In this document: positions 33,502-42,334 of the stretch, piece after piece
Layout: every line of letters begins with the position of its first letter
How positions within the stretch are numbered: the stretch's first letter is position 1
Origin: JAEUJM01 sp044221555
Lineage (GTDB): Bacteria; Actinomycetota; Acidimicrobiia; Acidimicrobiales; DATDAH01
Direction of reading: 5' to 3'
Length of the DNA stretch: 64,000 bases
Assembly (NCBI GenBank): GCA_044221555.1
Contig: JBGAOY010000014.1
Coordinates: 1 to 64,000, forward strand
Translations under genes and position numbers: made by a program
Notes under the pieces: generated by a model
Told to the model about the DNA's origin: nothing
The model's input: only the letters and a program-made list of their open reading frames with translations
Database searches by the model: none

Positions 33502-35362
33502 CGGCGGCGACGAACCACCGGACGACCCGGGCCACCCGCACCCACCCGACCCCCCAGGCCACCCGCACCCACCCGAACCCCCGGGCCACCCGCACCCACC
33601 CGATGCGTACGGCGACGCCGGCACGCCCTTCGTCTCGCCGCCGAGGTCCTCTCTGCTGCACCGCACGGTGCCGGTGCTGTCCCCACTGCGTGCCTACCGG
33701 GGTGCGACGTTCCGGCACGACGCCGTGGCCGGGCTCACCGTGGCCGCGCTGGCCATCCCCGCGTCGATGGGGTTCGCCGAGGTGGCGGGGGTCCCACCGG
33801 TGGCCGGCCTCTACGCGCTGCTGCTGCCGGTGCTGGCCTACACCGCGCTCGGCACCTCGCGGCAGCTGGTGGTGGGCCCCGAGGCCACGTCGGCCGCGCT
33901 GGTGGCGACGGCTGTGGCCCCGCTCACCGACGGCGACCCGGCCCGCTACCTGGCCCTCGCGTCGATGCTCGCGCTGGTCGTGGGCGGGGTGTTCCTCCTC
34001 GCCCGGCTGGTGCGGCTGGGCTGGGTCGCCGACTACCTGTCGCGCGCCGCGCTCGTGGGCTTCGTCCACGGGGTGGCCGTCGTCCTGGTCTGCGGTCAGC
34101 TGGCCAAGCTGACGGGGGTGGCCATCGAGGCCGACAAGCCCGTGGGGCAGGTGGTCGACCTGGCCACCCATCTCGGCGACGTCAGCGTCGCCACACTGGC
34201 CACCGGCCTGGTGGCCCTGGGCGTCCTGTTCGGCCTGCGGGCGGCCAGCCCCAAGGCACCGGGCCCGCTGGTCGTGGTGGTCGGGGCGGTTCTGGTGTCG
34301 GGCGTGGCGTCGCTGGCCGATCACGGCATCGCCACCATCGGGCCGATCCCGAGTGGGCTGCCGAGCCTGGGGGTGCCCCGGGTGGGCGTGGGCGACGCGC
34401 TGCGCCTCGTCCCAGGGGCGCTGGGCATCGTGTTCGCGGTCTACAGCAGTTCGATCCTCACCGCCCGCTCCTTCGCGGGGCGCCACGGCCAGCACGTGAC
34501 CGCGAACCAGGAGCTGTTGGCGCTGGGTGTCGCCAACCTGACGGCCGGGGTCAGCCGCTCGTTCCCGGTGGGCAACAGCAACTCGCGCACCGCGGTGAAC
34601 GACCAGATGGGTGTGCGCACCCAGGTGTCGGGTGTGTTCGCGGCCACCGGGGTGGCCGCGGTGCTGCTGTTCCTCACCGGCCCCATGTCGGACCTGCCGG
34701 CAGCGGTGCTGGGCGCGGTGATCGTCTACGCGGCGGCCAGCCTGGTCACCCCGGCCGACTGGCGGGCGCTGCGCGCCGTGAGCCACGGCGACGTGGTGAT
34801 CGCGGTCGCGGCGATGGCGGGGGTGGTCCTCGTGGGGGTGCTCGAGGGCATCCTCGTCGCCGTGGTGCTGTCGATCGTCGATGTGGTTCGCCGCAGCGCC
34901 CGGCCCCACGATGCCGTGCTCGGCTGGGTGCCGCGACTGGGTCGGTACGCCGACGTCAGCCTGCACCCCAGCGCCCGGTTGGTGCCCGGGGTGCTGGTGT
35001 ACCGGCTCGACGACCGGCTGTTCTTCGCCAACGCCACCTACGTGAAGGGCCGCATCCACGAGGCGGTCGCGGGCGCCCCGTCGCCGGTGCGATGGGTGGT
35101 GTTCGACGCCGAAGGGGTGGGCGGGATCGATGCCACCGGCGTCGAGGCGCTGGAGTCGCTCGTGGAGGAACTGGGCCGCGAGCACATCGCCTTCGCCGTC
35201 GCTCGCCTGAAGTCGCCCGAGCGGGCCCGCCTCGACGCCTCGGGCCTCACCGACCTGATCGGCGCGGACCGGTTCCACGGGACCGTCCGCGCCGCGATCG
35301 CCGCCGTCGCCCCCGAGTGGCGCGGTGCCGACGACGAGGGGGATTCGGGGGCCGGTCGCTGA
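33491..35362 (+). CDS. SulP-family anion transporter with STAS domain
   Basis: 623 residues. A 35-residue N-terminal tail has three 9-residue Pro/His repeats. Then SulP core: FRHDAVAGLTVAALAIPASMGFAEVAGVPPVAGLYALLLPVLAYTALGTSRQLVVGPEAT is the family signature, with about 12 helices. The C-terminal STAS domain includes VPGVLVYRLDDRLFFANATYVKGRI and VVFDAEGVGGIDATGVEALESL. Likely substrates are sulfate, bicarbonate or dicarboxylates; not readable from sequence. A second SulP gene lies at 62920. Confidence 0.92.
   Translation: MSPDGGDEPPDDPGHPHPPDPPGHPHPPEPPGHPHPPDAYGDAGTPFVSPPRSSLLHRTVPVLSPLRAYRGATFRHDAVAGLTVAALAIPASMGFAEVAGVPPVAGLYALLLPVLAYTALGTSRQLVVGPEATSAALVATAVAPLTDGDPARYLALASMLALVVGGVFLLARLVRLGWVADYLSRAALVGFVHGVAVVLVCGQLAKLTGVAIEADKPVGQVVDLATHLGDVSVATLATGLVALGVLFGLRAASPKAPGPLVVVVGAVLVSGVASLADHGIATIGPIPSGLPSLGVPRVGVGDALRLVPGALGIVFAVYSSSILTARSFAGRHGQHVTANQELLALGVANLTAGVSRSFPVGNSNSRTAVNDQMGVRTQVSGVFAATGVAAVLLFLTGPMSDLPAAVLGAVIVYAAASLVTPADWRALRAVSHGDVVIAVAAMAGVVLVGVLEGILVAVVLSIVDVVRRSARPHDAVLGWVPRLGRYADVSLHPSARLVPGVLVYRLDDRLFFANATYVKGRIHEAVAGAPSPVRWVVFDAEGVGGIDATGVEALESLVEELGREHIAFAVARLKSPERARLDASGLTDLIGADRFHGTVRAAIAAVAPEWRGADDEGDSGAGR
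33527..33607 (+). repeat. three 27-bp tandem repeats coding His/Pro units
   Basis: Units begin at 33527, 33554 and 33581 and encode PGHPHPPDP, PGHPHPPEP and PGHPHPPDA. They differ by only a few bases, so they are a recent tandem expansion. Confidence 0.9.
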
Positions 35363-35435
35363 GCGTGGCACTACGCTCGGCGCCGGGAGGGCGTGAGCAT
35401 GGAGCGGTGGGCCTGACGGCTGCCGGGGTGACGGC

Positions 35436-36515
35436 GTGGTGTCGCTGACGTCGGCCACCTCCCGGTGCGAAGCGGTGACCGGTCGGTCGCCGGGTGCGGT
35501 CGCCCCCGTCGAAGGACGGGCGGGGCGCCCCACGGTGCTGCTCGGCATCGACTTCGAGGACTGGGACCAGCTGATGGCCCGCCGGTACGCCAATCCCGGA
35601 TGGGACCGTCCGTCGCGCGCGCTGGAGCGCCAGACGGCGGTGCTGCTCGACCTGCTCGACGAGTTGCGGGCCCGTGCCACGTTCTTCGTCCTCGGGATGA
35701 GCGGCCGGCACCACCCCGACCTGCTCACCGAGGTGGCCGCGCGCGGCCACGAGTTGGCCAGCCACGGGTACGACCACCGACCCATCGCCGTGCACACCGC
35801 CGCCACCCTCGCGGACGACCTGGCCCGCGGCCGGGAGGTGGTCGAGTCGGCCGGTGCCCCGCCGCCCCAGGGCTACCGCGCGCCGGGCTTCTCGCTCGGC
35901 AGGGAACAGACCTGGGCCCTCCCGGTGATCCGGGCGGCGGGGTTCCGCTACGAGTCGAGCCTGTACGACTCGCCCCTCGTGCGTGGTCGCCTCCGGCCGG
36001 CGGCGGCCTCGCCCTACCGCCACACGCTCGGCGAAGGTGGCGCGCTCTGGGCGGTCCCCCTGGCGGTGGCACCCGTGGGCCCGACACGGGTGCCCGTGGC
36101 CGGTTCCACCTACTGGCGGGTGCTCCCGCCCCCGGCCCTGCGGTCGCTGCTCCGGCGTCAGTGGGCCTCGGCGCCGGTCTGCCCGCTCTACTTCCACCCG
36201 TACGACTTCGATCCACGGCCCGTCGACATCGTGCTCACCCCGGGTGCCACCGGCCGGCAGCGCCGGGGTGCCCGTCGCCAGGTTCAGCTGCACCGGCTCT
36301 CGCCCGGGCGGGTCACCGCAGCGCTGTGGGGATTGTCCTCGGCCGTGTCGTTCCGGACCTACGGCGAGGCGGTTGCAGCCGCGGAGGTGGGGGCCTCGGA
36401 TGGGGGCGTCTCCACGGTGGAGGACGCGGAGGTGGGCGCCTCGACGGTGGGGGCCGCGGAAGGGATCGCCCCGGATGCCGTGGCCCTCCGGCACCGCACG
36501 GCGCGTCGGCCCTGA
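35436..36515 (+). CDS. polysaccharide deacetylase (NodB-type)
   Basis: 359 residues, GTG start. LLGIDFEDWDQL carries the catalytic/metal Asp, RATFFVLGMSGRHHPDLL and ELASHGYDHRPI carry the metal His pair, and GYRAPGFSLGREQ is the next motif, as in DUF3473-type exopolysaccharide deacetylases. A TACGCT box lies at 35372. The last 60 residues are a low-complexity Ala/Val/Gly/Ser stretch with repeated AEVGAS. It begins a trio with a methyltransferase and a glycosyltransferase, suggesting surface polysaccharide tailoring. Confidence 0.88.
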   Translation: MVSLTSATSRCEAVTGRSPGAVAPVEGRAGRPTVLLGIDFEDWDQLMARRYANPGWDRPSRALERQTAVLLDLLDELRARATFFVLGMSGRHHPDLLTEVAARGHELASHGYDHRPIAVHTAATLADDLARGREVVESAGAPPPQGYRAPGFSLGREQTWALPVIRAAGFRYESSLYDSPLVRGRLRPAAASPYRHTLGEGGALWAVPLAVAPVGPTRVPVAGSTYWRVLPPPALRSLLRRQWASAPVCPLYFHPYDFDPRPVDIVLTPGATGRQRRGARRQVQLHRLSPGRVTAALWGLSSAVSFRTYGEAVAAAEVGASDGGVSTVEDAEVGASTVGAAEGIAPDAVALRHRTARRP

Positions 36516-36523
36516 CGTTGCCG

Positions 36524-37279
36524 GTGGAGGTGGCGGTCACCGGGATCACCACGGTCATCGACCGTGCCGACCCGTTCGAACGTCCGCTGCTGCAGCGGTT
36601 GCGGTCATCGTCGGAACGCGTGGTCGGGGGCCGGCGGCAACCCGCGCCGCGGGTGGCGGATCTCGGGTGCGGTCCCGGGGACGTGACGCAGGCGCTGCGT
36701 GACCAGGGCCTGTGGGTGGTCGGGATCGACATCGACGGTGCCCGGCTCGCCGGTGCCCGCGCCGCGCACCCGCACCTCCCGCTGGTGCGGGCCGACAGTC
36801 AGGTCCTGCCGCTCCGGGCCGGGTCGCTGGAGGCCGTGCTGTCGATCAGCACGTTGCAGTACGCCGACCCGGCCCGCGTCGTGGCCGAGTGCAGCCGCGC
36901 GCTGGTCGCCGGAGGTCGGGGATGGTTCCTCGAGAACCTGGCCGGGAACCCGGTGGTGGCGCTGTTCCGCAGCGTCCGCCGCCTGGCGGGGGAGCGGCTG
37001 GCGGTGGGTGAGGACGGCGACCTCGTGCCCCGCGCGCACCTGCGGTTCGAACGGCTCGACGATCTGTTCGGGCGTGGCCGGTCGCTCTCGGTGGTGGCAG
37101 TGGAGGCGTTCCATCTCCTGTCGCCGATGGTGGCCCCGCTCTGGTTCCCGGTTCCCCGGGCGGGCCGGTGCGCCCGCGCCGCCGTCGCCGGCCTCGCAGC
37201 GGTCGATCGCCGGCTCCTCGGCCGGTGGCCGGGCCTCGGCCGCTTCGCCTGGCACGCGTACGTCGAGGTCGAGCGGTGA
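36524..37279 (+). CDS. SAM-dependent methyltransferase, class I
   Basis: About 251 residues. Motif I is VADLGCGPGDVTQAL, the acidic loop VVGIDIDGARL, then LVRADSQVLPLRAGSLEAVLSISTLQYADPARVVAECSRALVAGGRGWFLEN, the UbiE/Methyltransf_11 pattern. The start is uncertain among TTG 36518, GTG 36524 and GTG 36530, just after the deacetylase stop. It overlaps the glycosyltransferase start by 4 nt. Substrate may be a sugar or lipid intermediate of the same pathway. Confidence 0.82.
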   Translation: MEVAVTGITTVIDRADPFERPLLQRLRSSSERVVGGRRQPAPRVADLGCGPGDVTQALRDQGLWVVGIDIDGARLAGARAAHPHLPLVRADSQVLPLRAGSLEAVLSISTLQYADPARVVAECSRALVAGGRGWFLENLAGNPVVALFRSVRRLAGERLAVGEDGDLVPRAHLRFERLDDLFGRGRSLSVVAVEAFHLLSPMVAPLWFPVPRAGRCARAAVAGLAAVDRRLLGRWPGLGRFAWHAYVEVER

Positions 37280-38526
37280 CCAGGTGGGACGTGAGGCGGG
37301 CCGCGAACGGCCCGCCGCCGGCGGGCCGGTTGCCCCGGGTCCTGGTGCTCAACCACGCCGCCGTGGCGGACGGGGACGCCGGCGGCACCCGGCACGTCGA
37401 GCTCTTCGGCTACCTCGCCGGCTGGCGGGCCGAGATCGTCGCCTCGGACCGCAACCTGCTCACCCGTCGGCGCCGGACCCGGCGGGAGCCCGGCTTCCGC
37501 ACGGTGCCCACCCTGCCGTACCGCGGGAGTGGGAGTGCCGGGCGGGTGGCCAACTGGGTGTCGTACGCGGCTGGTGCCGTGGTCGTCGGCGTGCTCGGCG
37601 AGCGCCCCGACGTGGTGTACGCCTCGAGCCCCCAGCCCTTGGCGTTGGCCGCGGGGCTGGTGGTGGCGAGGCTGCGGCGGAGCCGTCTCGTGGTCGAGGT
37701 CCGCGACCTGTGGCCCGAGTACATGGTGCAGATGGGCCAGGTGCGCGAGGGGGGTCGCTTGCACCGGGCGATGGCGGCGTTCGAGTCGCACGCCTATCGC
37801 CGGGCCGCGGTGGTCGTGGTGCTGACCGAGGGGGTGGGCGACCGCGTGCTGGCGTCCGGGGCGCGTCGCGTGGAGCTGCTGCCCAACGCCGCCGACCTCG
37901 AGCGGTTCGACCGCGACGGCGAGGTGGGCACGGACCGGGCGTCGTGGCGACGGCGGCTGGGGGTGGCGCCGGGGGCGTTCGTGGCGATGTACGTCGGCAA
38001 CCACGGGCCGGTCTACGGGCTCGAGCAGGTGCTCTCGGCCGCCGGGGAGCTGGCCGCCGAGGGGGACGACACGGTGGTGGTGCTGGTGGGTGACGGCACC
38101 CGGAAGGCGGCGCTGCGCGAGCAGGCCGCGGCGCGGGGCCTCGCCAACGTTGTCTTCGCCGACCCCGTGCCCAAGTCCGACGTCCCGGGGCTCCTCGGAG
38201 CCGCCGACGTCGGCCTGCACGTGCTGGCCGATGTGGCGCTGTTCCGCTACGGGGTGAGCCCCAACAAGCTCTACGACTACTTCGCCGCCTCGCTCCCGGT
38301 GGTCACCAACTGCCCAGGTGCGGTCGGAGCACTGGTCGAGCGGACCGGCGCGGGGGTGGCGGTGGGGCCGGCGGCCGTGGCCGACGGGGTGCGATCCGTG
38401 CGGGCCCGCCCGGCGGCCGAGCGGCGAGCCCTCGGCGGCGCGGGACGGCGGTACCTGGAGCAGGGGCGGTCGCGGCGCGACGTGGCCGCTCGGCTGGCGG
38501 CCCTGCTCGACGACGTGGCCCGCTGA
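37276..38526 (+). CDS. glycosyltransferase family 4 (GT-B)
   Basis: About 416 residues with GTG overlapping the previous stop (GTGA). The N-terminal domain has GGTRHVELFGYLAGWRAEIVASDRNLL, and RPDVVYASSPQPLALAAGLVVARLRRSRLVVEVRDLWPEYM is typical of WbuB-like enzymes. The C-terminal domain has VAMYVGNHGPVYGLEQVLSAA, VLVGDGTRKAALREQA and GVSPNKLYDYFAASLPVVTN, the nucleotide-sugar binding region. Probably builds a cell-surface polysaccharide. Confidence 0.9.
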   Translation: MTRWDVRRAANGPPPAGRLPRVLVLNHAAVADGDAGGTRHVELFGYLAGWRAEIVASDRNLLTRRRRTRREPGFRTVPTLPYRGSGSAGRVANWVSYAAGAVVVGVLGERPDVVYASSPQPLALAAGLVVARLRRSRLVVEVRDLWPEYMVQMGQVREGGRLHRAMAAFESHAYRRAAVVVVLTEGVGDRVLASGARRVELLPNAADLERFDRDGEVGTDRASWRRRLGVAPGAFVAMYVGNHGPVYGLEQVLSAAGELAAEGDDTVVVLVGDGTRKAALREQAAARGLANVVFADPVPKSDVPGLLGAADVGLHVLADVALFRYGVSPNKLYDYFAASLPVVTNCPGAVGALVERTGAGVAVGPAAVADGVRSVRARPAAERRALGGAGRRYLEQGRSRRDVAARLAALLDDVAR

Positions 38527-38578
38527 ACAACGGTCAGGTGAGGGTCGCTTCGGCACAGCTGTAGTCGCGCAGTTGCAC

Positions 38579-38584
38579 TACGGT
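38579..38584 (+). promoter_or_regulatory. -10 box of the SHOCT-domain gene
   Basis: TACGGT predicts +1 at 38591. The mRNA would have a 56-nt leader with GAGG 6 nt before the ATG at 38647. Confidence 0.4.
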
Positions 38585-38646
38585 GACGCCGTGGTGCGGG
38601 CGGTCGCCCCACCTTCCACTTCCTACGACCGCATTCGAGGTGCTCC

Positions 38647-39039
38647 ATGGTTCTCGCCGACGTCGGGCAGGGCGACCTGCTCGTCACGATGTTCTGGCTC
38701 TTCATCCTGATGCTGTGGTTCTGGCTGCTCATCACGGTGTTCGCCGACCTGTTCAGCGACAAGGGGGAGTCCGGGGGCAAGAAGGCCCTGTGGGTCATCT
38801 TCGTGCTGCTGGTGCCCTACCTGGGCGTGTTCCTGTACCTCATCATCCGGGGTCCCGGCATGGGCGAGCGGGCCGTCGCCCGCCAGCAGGAGGCCGAGGC
38901 GCAGTTCAAGGAGTACGTGCAGCAGACCGCGGGAGCCGGCAGTTCGGCCGACGAGTTGGCCAAGCTCCACGACCTCAAGCAGAGCGGCGCCATCAGCGAC
39001 GCCGAGTACGAGTCGATGAAGGCCAAGGTCATCGGCTGA
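38647..39039 (+). CDS. PLDc_N/SHOCT-domain membrane protein
   Basis: 130 residues. Two N-terminal transmembrane helices (MFWLFILMLWFWLLITVFADLF and ALWVIFVLLVPYLGVFLYLIIRG) form the phospholipase-D-nuclease N-terminal-like unit. A coiled linker leads to a C-terminal SHOCT helix pair (ELAKLHDLKQSGAISDAEYESMKAKV). Such proteins are common in actinobacteria and of unknown function. A strong terminator follows. Confidence 0.85.
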   Translation: MVLADVGQGDLLVTMFWLFILMLWFWLLITVFADLFSDKGESGGKKALWVIFVLLVPYLGVFLYLIIRGPGMGERAVARQQEAEAQFKEYVQQTAGAGSSADELAKLHDLKQSGAISDAEYESMKAKVIG

Positions 39040-39052
39040 TCATCACGTTGCG

Positions 39053-39087
39053 GGCGGGTCGGTCGGGCGGAGCCCGGCCGGCCCGCC
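39053..39087 (+). terminator. intrinsic terminator after the SHOCT-domain gene
   Basis: 15-bp stem: GGCGGGTCGGTCGGG (39053-39067) pairs with CCCGGCCGGCCCGCC (39073-39087) with two G-U wobbles and a 5-nt loop. It is followed by TTCGTCGTTTTCGG, the most T-rich stretch nearby, and starts 13 bp after the stop. Confidence 0.75.
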
Positions 39088-39101
39088 TTCGTCGTTTTCG
39101 G

Positions 39102-39128
39102 CTCGAGGGGCTCGAGGGGCTCGAGCGG
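39102..39128. repeat. three 9-bp tandem repeats
   Basis: CTCGAGGGG, CTCGAGGGG, CTCGAGCGG in the convergent gap between the SHOCT-domain gene and the minus-strand gene at 39210. Confidence 0.8.
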
Positions 39129-39209
39129 CCGCTCTGGTCGGACGACGGGGATCGGTCCACGGGACCGAATTCGTGGAACGGGGCCGGATGCGGGCGGTGG
39201 CGCCGGCGC

Positions 39210-39509
39210 TCAGCGGCGCAGGCGGGCCGGCAGCGCGCTGCGGGCGGCTCGGGCCGCGACCGTGTAGAGCGCGCCGGCGGCGACCCACCCGGCGTAGCGG
39301 GTCCACTGCGGGCTGAGGGCCTTGGCCACGGTGCGCGGGGTGGTGGCCTGGATGCGGGGCATCACCGAAGGCACCAGGTCGGCATCGAGCCAGTCGTTCA
39401 CCAGGCCGGCCGCCACCTCGTAGGCGACGACGGCCACCACCGCGGTGCCGATCGCCGATCGGGTCTCGGGCGTCGTGGCGCTCCGGTGGTGGTCGTGCCC
39501 AGTGGCCAT
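39210..39509 (-). CDS. 99-residue conserved-type membrane-associated protein, function unknown
   Basis: ATG 39509 to TGA. Two weakly hydrophobic helices (SAIGTAVVAVVAYEVAAGLVNDWL, YAGWVAAGALYTVAARAA) flank a polar middle (MPRIQATTPRTVAKALSPQW). A TACGGT box at 39520-39525 on the minus strand places +1 about 4 nt before the ATG. I do not recognise the family. The gene is divergent from the coiled-coil membrane protein at 39592. Confidence 0.6.
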   Translation of the reverse strand: MATGHDHHRSATTPETRSAIGTAVVAVVAYEVAAGLVNDWLDADLVPSVMPRIQATTPRTVAKALSPQWTRYAGWVAAGALYTVAARAARSALPARLRR

Positions 39510-39519
39510 GGTGGGCCCC

Positions 39520-39525
39520 ACCGTA
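39520..39525 (-). promoter_or_regulatory. -10 box of the 99-residue membrane protein gene
   Basis: TACGGT on the minus strand; predicted +1 at 39513 against ATG 39509. Confidence 0.4.
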
Positions 39526-39578
39526 GGCGATCGACGGCGCTGTAACCGCCTGGGGACGGTGGGACGTCGCCGGGGAAC

Positions 39579-39584
39579 TAGCGT
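39579..39584 (+). promoter_or_regulatory. -10 box of the coiled-coil membrane protein gene
   Basis: TAGCGT predicts +1 at 39591, one base before ATG 39592: leaderless. Confidence 0.5.
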
Positions 39585-39591
39585 GGGCGCC

Positions 39592-41007
39592 ATGGGCAAC
39601 CCAGAGGATGCACCGGGCTCGGGCAAGGAGTTGCCGGGTCTCGGGCCGGACGGTGACGACGAGGTGGAGCGACTGCGGGCCGAGGTCGCCGAGTTGGAGG
39701 CCAAGGTCGACCGCACCGAGCACCGCCACCACGTGGGCCGCAGCCTGCGGAAGTTCGGTGTCGGCGTGCTGGTGGTGCTCACCGCGCTGTCCTTCACGGC
39801 CGGGGCGGTCGGGGTGTGGGCCAGCCGCAACTTCTTGAACAACGACGTGTTCGCCAGCCGCATCGGGTCGGTGATCGAGGAGCAGGCCGTGCAGCAGGCC
39901 CTGGCCCGGTTCACCACCGCCGAGGTGATGAAGTTGGTCGACGTCGAGAACCTGATCGCCGAGGCGCTGCCCGACCAGGCCCAGATCCTGGCGCCCACCC
40001 TCGCCGGCGCGGTCGAGGACTTCGTCCGCGGCAAGGTGGAGGAGGTCTTCGCCACGCCCGAGTTCGCCGCCTTGTTCGAGACCGTCGTGAACACCGCGCA
40101 CCAACAGGCGGTCGACCTGCTGGAGGGCAACAAGTCCGCGGTGGTGACCGCCAGCGGCGACTCGGTCACCTTGAACTTCCTGCCCGTCATCAACCAGGTG
40201 CTGGCCAAGATCGGTGACGTGTCCCCAGAGATCCTCGGCCACAACGTGAACATCCCCACCGTCACCGTGGACGACGTGCCCGACGCGGCCCGCCAGAAGA
40301 TCTCCGATGCCCTCGGGGTGAACCTGGACGACAACTTCGGCACCATCACCGTCTACGACGCCGGCGCGCTGCAGGCGGCCCAGGACGGCGTGAACCTGTT
40401 CAACAAGGTGGTGTGGCTGCTGGTGGGCCTCACCATCATCCTGATCCCGCTCACGCTCTGGCTCTCCACCCACCGGCGCCGCACCCTGCTCCAACTGGTG
40501 GTGGCCATCTCGGTGGGGATGGTGATCATCCGACGGGTGTCACTCCGTTTGCAGGGCGACCTGTTGAACCTGGTGCGCATCCCCGAGAACGTGCCCGCGG
40601 TGCAGATCACCACCGATCGGGTGGTCGATCCGCTGCGCCTCGGCGCCGAGATCGTCCTGTGGATCGCCCTCGCCATCGTCGTCATCGCGCTCCTCACCGG
40701 GCCCTACCCCTGGGCGGTGTCGTTGCGGGCCCGGGTGGCGTCGCTGTTCTCGATGGCGGCGGGCACGGCCAAGGACCCGGCCACCGCCGACTGGGTGCTG
40801 GCCCACCGCGACGCCCTCCTGTGGGTGGGCGCGGGGGTCGGCGTCGTGGCGCTGTGGTTCTTCGACCTCTCGTGGCTGACCTTCTTCGCCCTCGTGCTGG
40901 TGGTGGGGGCCTACGAGTTGGCCGTGGTGCGCCTCGCCGACCGCGCCCGGGGCGGCGAGGCCGAATCGGGGCCGGTGCCGCCGGTCCCGGCCGAGCAGTC
41001 CACCTGA
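39592..41007 (+). CDS. integral membrane protein with N-terminal coiled coil
   Basis: 471 residues. Residues about 24-45 (DEVERLRAEVAELEAKVDRTEH) form a short coiled coil, then a membrane helix (GVGVLVVLTALSFTAGAVGVWA), a 200-residue soluble domain rich in helices (EEQAVQQALARFTTAEVMKLVD...), and four C-terminal helices from VVWLLVGLTIILIPLTLWLS onward. It resembles uncharacterised actinobacterial membrane proteins. ATG 39592 is chosen because of the leaderless box; the frame is open 49 codons upstream. Confidence 0.8.
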   Translation: MGNPEDAPGSGKELPGLGPDGDDEVERLRAEVAELEAKVDRTEHRHHVGRSLRKFGVGVLVVLTALSFTAGAVGVWASRNFLNNDVFASRIGSVIEEQAVQQALARFTTAEVMKLVDVENLIAEALPDQAQILAPTLAGAVEDFVRGKVEEVFATPEFAALFETVVNTAHQQAVDLLEGNKSAVVTASGDSVTLNFLPVINQVLAKIGDVSPEILGHNVNIPTVTVDDVPDAARQKISDALGVNLDDNFGTITVYDAGALQAAQDGVNLFNKVVWLLVGLTIILIPLTLWLSTHRRRTLLQLVVAISVGMVIIRRVSLRLQGDLLNLVRIPENVPAVQITTDRVVDPLRLGAEIVLWIALAIVVIALLTGPYPWAVSLRARVASLFSMAAGTAKDPATADWVLAHRDALLWVGAGVGVVALWFFDLSWLTFFALVLVVGAYELAVVRLADRARGGEAESGPVPPVPAEQST

Positions 41008-41029
41008 CGGATCGATCAGAGCGGGAGAC

Positions 41030-41914
41030 GTGAGCTCGAACCGTGCCGCTCGACGGCCGCCGTGGACCCCACCGAGCGATGCCGAGTCGGTCGAGCTGGT
41101 CGCGGTCGGCCCGTTCGTCACCCGGGAGGTGGTCCGCCGGCCCGACGGCACCCGCCTCGTCTACACCTCACGTCGGCAGCGCAAGGGGTTGGGCCCCGAG
41201 GCCCACGGCGCCGCAGGAGCAGCCGCACCCGCGCACCGGCGGGTCCTGTGGGCACCGCGCGAGCTGGGCTGGTGGATCGCGGTCCTGTTCATGGTCGGCT
41301 CGTTCTGCTTCGCGCTCGGCGCCACCCCGGGGATCTCGTCGTGGCTCAGCCCTGGCACGGTCGGCCTGATCTTCTTCGTCGGCTCCATCTTCTTCACCTC
41401 CGCCGGCTACTGCCAGTACGTGCAGTCGATCAACGCCGGCCGTCCGCCCGGCGCCGCGGCCCGGCTCTTCGCCTGGCAGCCCCACCGCATCGACTTCTGG
41501 GCATCGGCGGTGCAGTCGGTCGGCACCCTCTGGTTCAACGTCAACACCTTCGCCGCCATGCGCTCGGGGTTCGACACCACCCAGGAGCAGAACCTGCGGA
41601 TCTGGACACCCGACGTGCTCGGGTCGATCTGCTTCCTCGTGGCCAGCGAGCTCGCCATCATCGAGGTGTGCCACGCCTGGTTCTCCTGGCGGAACCGCGA
41701 CGTGTCGTGGTGGATCGTCGTGATCAACATGGTCGGCTCGATCTTCTTCATGGCCTCCGCCATCGCCGCCTACGTGGTGCCCGACACGGGTGACCTGCTC
41801 GACGCCTCCATCGCCAACAGCGGCACGTTCCTCGGCGCCGTCTGCTTCTTCTGGGCGGCCCGCCTGCTGCTCGACGAGATGGCCGACCGCCAAGAGGCGC
41901 CGGGCTCGGCCTGA
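41030..41914 (+). CDS. multi-pass membrane protein of unknown function
   Basis: 294 residues, GTG start preceded by GCGGGAGAC. After an 85-residue soluble N-terminus come six membrane helices (LGWWIAVLFMVGSFCFALGA, TVGLIFFVGSIFFTSAGYCQYVQ, FWASAVQSVGTLWFNVNTFAAM and others). The paired GSIFF(T/M)A(S) phrases in helices 2 and 5 suggest an internal duplication, similar to YrhK-like two-helix units, but this is tentative. It follows the preceding membrane protein gene by 22 bp. Confidence 0.7.
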   Translation: MSSNRAARRPPWTPPSDAESVELVAVGPFVTREVVRRPDGTRLVYTSRRQRKGLGPEAHGAAGAAAPAHRRVLWAPRELGWWIAVLFMVGSFCFALGATPGISSWLSPGTVGLIFFVGSIFFTSAGYCQYVQSINAGRPPGAAARLFAWQPHRIDFWASAVQSVGTLWFNVNTFAAMRSGFDTTQEQNLRIWTPDVLGSICFLVASELAIIEVCHAWFSWRNRDVSWWIVVINMVGSIFFMASAIAAYVVPDTGDLLDASIANSGTFLGAVCFFWAARLLLDEMADRQEAPGSA

Positions 41915-41992
41915 TGGTCGGCGCTCGCCCCGGATCGTGACAGGGTCCTTCGCCCCTACCTGCCCGGCCGGGCGCCGTGGTACCCCTGACCC

Positions 41993-42334
41993 ATGACCGA
42001 TCTCCTCGTCTCCGATGCTGCCGAGGCCGCTGCCGTCGAGACGGTGGGCATCGCCACCGCGGTGCGGCGGGCGCTCCCCGAGATCGAGGCCCGGGTGCGG
42101 CGGCGCCATCCGGCTGCGTCGGCTGACGTGGTCCAGCGGTCCATCGACGCCGCGATCCAGCAGTTCCAGGACGCCCGCGTCCACACCTACCTCCCGATCC
42201 TCATCGAGCGAGCCGCGTCGGCCGCGCTCGGCGACGAGCTGCACTGGGCGGCTCGGGACGAGCGGCCGCCTTCGGGCGAGGGTCAGTCGTGGGCGTCTGG
42301 CGTACCGGGTCAGGTGGTCCCGGGTCAGACGTAG
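41993..42334 (+). CDS. small helical protein, three-helix-bundle dimerisation type
   Basis: 113 residues. The core AVRRALPEIEARVRRRHP...VVQRSIDAAIQQFQDARVHTYLPILIERAA reads as three helices; the same pattern (VERALPDIRTRLTTRYG...AVDDCLSAAVEASASFR...FRSILVERQA) occurs in the protein at 56257, so the two are paralogs. Such small proteins are common in actinobacteria and may mediate dimerisation. The 3' end overlaps the convergent flippase-like gene by 10 bp. Confidence 0.65.
   Translation: MTDLLVSDAAEAAAVETVGIATAVRRALPEIEARVRRRHPAASADVVQRSIDAAIQQFQDARVHTYLPILIERAASAALGDELHWAARDERPPSGEGQSWASGVPGQVVPGQT

Noticed and set aside
38591..38710. Possible leaderless 39-codon ORF starting on the predicted +1 of the SHOCT-domain gene
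   Set aside because: The box-to-GTG spacing is exact, but the frame runs 60 bp into the next gene and its composition is not protein-like. It is more likely a leader.
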